The notes below the pieces were generated by a model. It searched no databases and was not told the DNA's origin. It saw nothing but the letters and a program-made list of their open reading frames with translations. A program made the position numbers and the translations under genes. Below are positions 4,071 to 6,000 of a stretch of 6,000 bases of DNA, piece after piece. Where the stretch lies: positions 1-6,000 of the forward strand of contig QKIM01000097.1 in assembly GCA_003249585.1 (NCBI GenBank). Reading direction: 5' to 3'. Positions within the stretch are counted from its first letter, which is position 1, and every line of letters begins with the position of its first letter. Source of the stretch: Deltaproteobacteria bacterium. GTDB taxonomy: Bacteria; Myxococcota_A; Polyangia; HGW-17.

Positions 4071-6000
4071 ATGAGTACCCTCGTCGCCGCCCTGGATCTG
4101 GGAACCACATGGATAAAGGCCGGTCTGTTCGCCCATGACGGGAGCCCCCTCGGTCTGGCCCGGGTCGCCGCACCACCCCCCCATGACCAGACCGGGCATT
4201 TCGACGCCGACGCCTACTGCTCGGCCGCGCTCACCGCCCTGGCCACGGTCGTCTCCAACAGGGCCTGGGAGGCCGGCTCCGTCTCGGCCCTGGCCCTGTC
4301 GAGCCAGCGGGCCTCCATGGTCGTCACCGACGACACCGGGCAGCCTGTCACGCCGGCCGTCTCCTGGCAGGCGACGGTCACCAGGGCCGGGCTCGACGCG
4401 GTATTGACCAGCATCGGCGAGGTGGCCTTCACCCGCGCCACGGGACTCCCCGTGCTCCCCCTCCTCCCCATCTTCCGCCTCGCGGACCCGGAGACCCGCT
4501 GGGCCCGGGCCGTCGCCCACGGTGGCATGCTGCTCTCCATGGGGGATTTCGTATTGCGACGGCTCGGCGCCCCCCCCGTCACGGACCCCTCTCTCGCCGG
4601 TGCCACGGGGCTCTTCGATTCGAGCCTCCTCACCTGGGACCAGGTCCTGCTGGAGCTCACCGGGCTTTCCATGAGCGGTCTCCCGGAGCTGCTGCCGACG
4701 GGGCAGGTTGTGGGCGCCCTCAACAACGGCTCAGCCAGGGCGACGGGCCTTTTACAGGGGATCCCCCTGGTCATGGCAGGCGCCGACCAGCAGTGCGCCC
4801 TCCTGGGGTCCGGGATGAAGCGGCCGGGCGACACCCTCATCAACCTCGGGACCTCGGCGACGGTGCAGGTCCCCATGGTCCGCTTCCTCCCGCCGGAGGG
4901 AGGCAGCATCGTACTGCCGCACGTGCTTCCCGGCCAATGGGTGATGGAGCGCTTCATCGGCTACTTCGGCGCCGTCCTCCACGAGAAGTCCAGGAAGCTG
5001 GGCTTCGACTCCGTAGACGCCATGATCCACGCCGGCGTGGAGTGCCCCATTCCCCACGATCTCCCGAGATGGAATCGGGGGAGCGCCATCTCCCTGACAC
5101 AACTCATTGAGGAGCCATCCATCGCCGCGGCGCTGTTGCTCGAGGCGCTGTCCGGAGAGGTGAGTGACGCGGTTCATGCGCTCGCCGGACGAGTCCCGGC
5201 CGGGAGTCTGCATATCTCCGGCGGCGGCACCCAGAGCCGCGAGTTTGTGGAATACCTCTCCGCTGCGCTCCACCGTCCGCTGACCCTCCTGGCCTCGAGG
5301 GAGGCCACCCTCACCGGGGCGGCCTGCTTCGCGCTGGCTGCAGCGGGGCTCACGCCCTCGGTCACGTCAGCGTCCCTGTCAGCTGCGTCCCGAAACACTG
5401 TTGTTACCAATGTCCTGCAGGGGAGCACCCGCAGGTGGAGGGATTCCTGCCAGCGCGCGGGGCGCTGTATCTCTACGCAAAGCGGCGCCCCTGCAGTGCG
5501 GCAGACGATCCATGCGCCCTCCGAGGAGGAGCTGGCCCACATCCGCACAGAGGCCATGACCATCGCCAAGGTGGGTATGTACCGGTACCGGATGGACGGC
5601 ACCATCGTCTACCTCGACGCCGGGATCCTGCGCCTGCTCGATATCGCTGACAGCGTCACGGACCCCTCCGAGCTGTGCGGTCGGAACCTCTCGGAGCTCA
5701 TGCAGTACATCGAGAAACCGCACTCCCTGCGCGGCCTCGCGGTCAAGCACGGCGTCGTGATGGACATGGAGTATCACTTTCGCACGCTCTCGGGCAAGGA
5801 TCGCTGGGTCTATCACAACGCCTACCTCGTCGAGAATGAACAGACCGGAGAGAAGGAGATCCTCGTCCTCGCCCGTGACATCACCGATCTCAAGCGGAAC
5901 GCCCTGGCCCTCGAGGCCTCGGAGCAGCGGTGGCGCACCCTCGTCGAGCACTCCCAGCAGGGGTTCGTCGTGTGCGCCCATACGCCCCCCCGGATGATCC
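4071..6000 (+). CDS. FGGY carbohydrate kinase fused to PAS sensor domains (3' end outside window)
   Basis: One uninterrupted frame of 643 codons runs from the ATG to the window edge. Residues 4-425 are an FGGY-type sugar kinase with DLGTT at 9-13 (phosphate binding), SSQRAS at 77-82 and Trp99 in the substrate region, GADQ with the expected catalytic base Asp239, NLGTS at 258-262 and SGGGTQS at 383-389 for nucleotide binding. At about 425 residues plus a poorly conserved tail it is shorter than typical family members (near 490). The usual Trp-x-Asp-x-Arg motif reads WQATVTR, lacking Asp. Residues 426-484 are a Ser/Thr/Arg-rich linker. Residues 485-608 form a PAS domain with a PAC-like end (LVLARDITDLKRN), and EQRWRTLVEHSQQGFVV from 619 begins a second PAS. 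The output domain is not visible. The ATG has a good ribosome binding site. Sugar specificity and whether catalysis survives are unknown; a sugar-sensing signalling protein is my inference. Confidence 0.82.
   Translation, partial: MSTLVAALDLGTTWIKAGLFAHDGSPLGLARVAAPPPHDQTGHFDADAYCSAALTALATVVSNRAWEAGSVSALALSSQRASMVVTDDTGQPVTPAVSWQATVTRAGLDAVLTSIGEVAFTRATGLPVLPLLPIFRLADPETRWARAVAHGGMLLSMGDFVLRRLGAPPVTDPSLAGATGLFDSSLLTWDQVLLELTGLSMSGLPELLPTGQVVGALNNGSARATGLLQGIPLVMAGADQQCALLGSGMKRPGDTLINLGTSATVQVPMVRFLPPEGGSIVLPHVLPGQWVMERFIGYFGAVLHEKSRKLGFDSVDAMIHAGVECPIPHDLPRWNRGSAISLTQLIEEPSIAAALLLEALSGEVSDAVHALAGRVPAGSLHISGGGTQSREFVEYLSAALHRPLTLLASREATLTGAACFALAAAGLTPSVTSASLSAASRNTVVTNVLQGSTRRWRDSCQRAGRCISTQSGAPAVRQTIHAPSEEELAHIRTEAMTIAKVGMYRYRMDGTIVYLDAGILRLLDIADSVTDPSELCGRNLSELMQYIEKPHSLRGLAVKHGVVMDMEYHFRTLSGKDRWVYHNAYLVENEQTGEKEILVLARDITDLKRNALALEASEQRWRTLVEHSQQGFVVCAHTPPRMI

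Noticed and set aside
2971..4074. A 367-codon plus-strand open frame antisense to the lipoprotein and crossing the intergenic region
   Set aside because: It is opposite a gene with signal peptide, ribosome binding site and TPR motifs, and its own product is a repetitive Gly/Leu/Val/His shadow without recognisable domains.
4027..4074. A 15-codon leader reading frame ending in an ATGA overlap with the kinase start
   Set aside because: It has no ribosome binding site, its ATG lies within the 17-bp inverted repeat, and the peptide (Arg/Gly/Glu-rich) has no attenuation-like codon run; the overlap is probably chance.
3841..4176. Extension of the lipoprotein gene to an upstream ATG at 4176 (405 residues)
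   Set aside because: The extra 112 residues would bury the signal peptide, translate through the ribosome binding site and overlap the divergent kinase gene; the start at 3840 explains all the signals.
4020..4957. Minus-strand open frames opposite the kinase domain (4020-4520 and 4214-4957)
   Set aside because: Their products are low-complexity Arg/Ser/Pro/Gly-rich shadows with no start signals, while the plus frame carries the ordered FGGY motifs.
5556..6000. A separate PAS protein gene starting at the in-frame ATG at 5556
   Set aside because: No stop codon separates it from the kinase, the nearest strong purine-rich stretch (5523-5531) is about 25 bases away, and this start would cut off the first helix of the PAS domain.

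Overview
The window is a dense, high-GC stretch (about two thirds G+C by eye) with strong third-position G/C bias, typical of a large-genome Gram-negative bacterium. Three things hint at a Myxococcota or other deltaproteobacteria-like lineage: a lysine-rich lipoprotein start (Ala-Cys-Lys-Lys-Gly), a GldA/GldF/GldG-type ABC exporter, and a multi-PAS signalling protein. That placement is inference; no rRNA, tRNA or marker gene is present to fix the taxon.

Layout: the 3' end of an unidentified plus-strand gene enters from the left and stops at 130. It overlaps by 17 bp the stop end of a minus-strand operon that runs from 3840 down to 114. In transcription order the operon encodes a TPR-repeat lipoprotein (3840-2959), an ABC-2-type ATPase of the GldA kind (2962-2255) and a 714-residue membrane protein (2258-114). 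The last looks like a fusion of a GldF-type six-helix permease with a GldG-type extracytoplasmic auxiliary subunit. Both junctions are ATGA 4-bp overlaps, so the three genes are probably translationally coupled and their products probably form one inner-membrane/periplasmic machine.

A divergent control region of about 230 bp (3841-4070) separates this operon from a plus-strand gene that begins at 4071 and is still open at the window edge. That gene is the most unusual item. Its first ~425 residues are an FGGY-family carbohydrate kinase with recognisable catalytic motifs. The same uninterrupted frame then passes through a ~60-residue linker into a complete PAS/PAC sensory domain and the start of a second one. 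A sugar kinase fused to a PAS sensor module is not an architecture I know as standard. The kinase half also has an altered substrate-binding motif, so it could be a ligand-sensing module rather than a metabolic enzyme. What follows the PAS domains (histidine kinase, GGDEF or other output) lies outside the window.

The control region contains a perfect 17-bp inverted repeat and an adjoining 6-bp-arm inverted repeat just upstream of the kinase-PAS gene, plus a 10-bp palindrome near the probable promoter of the lipoprotein operon. No tRNA, rRNA, insertion sequence, CRISPR array or convincing Rho-independent terminator was seen.
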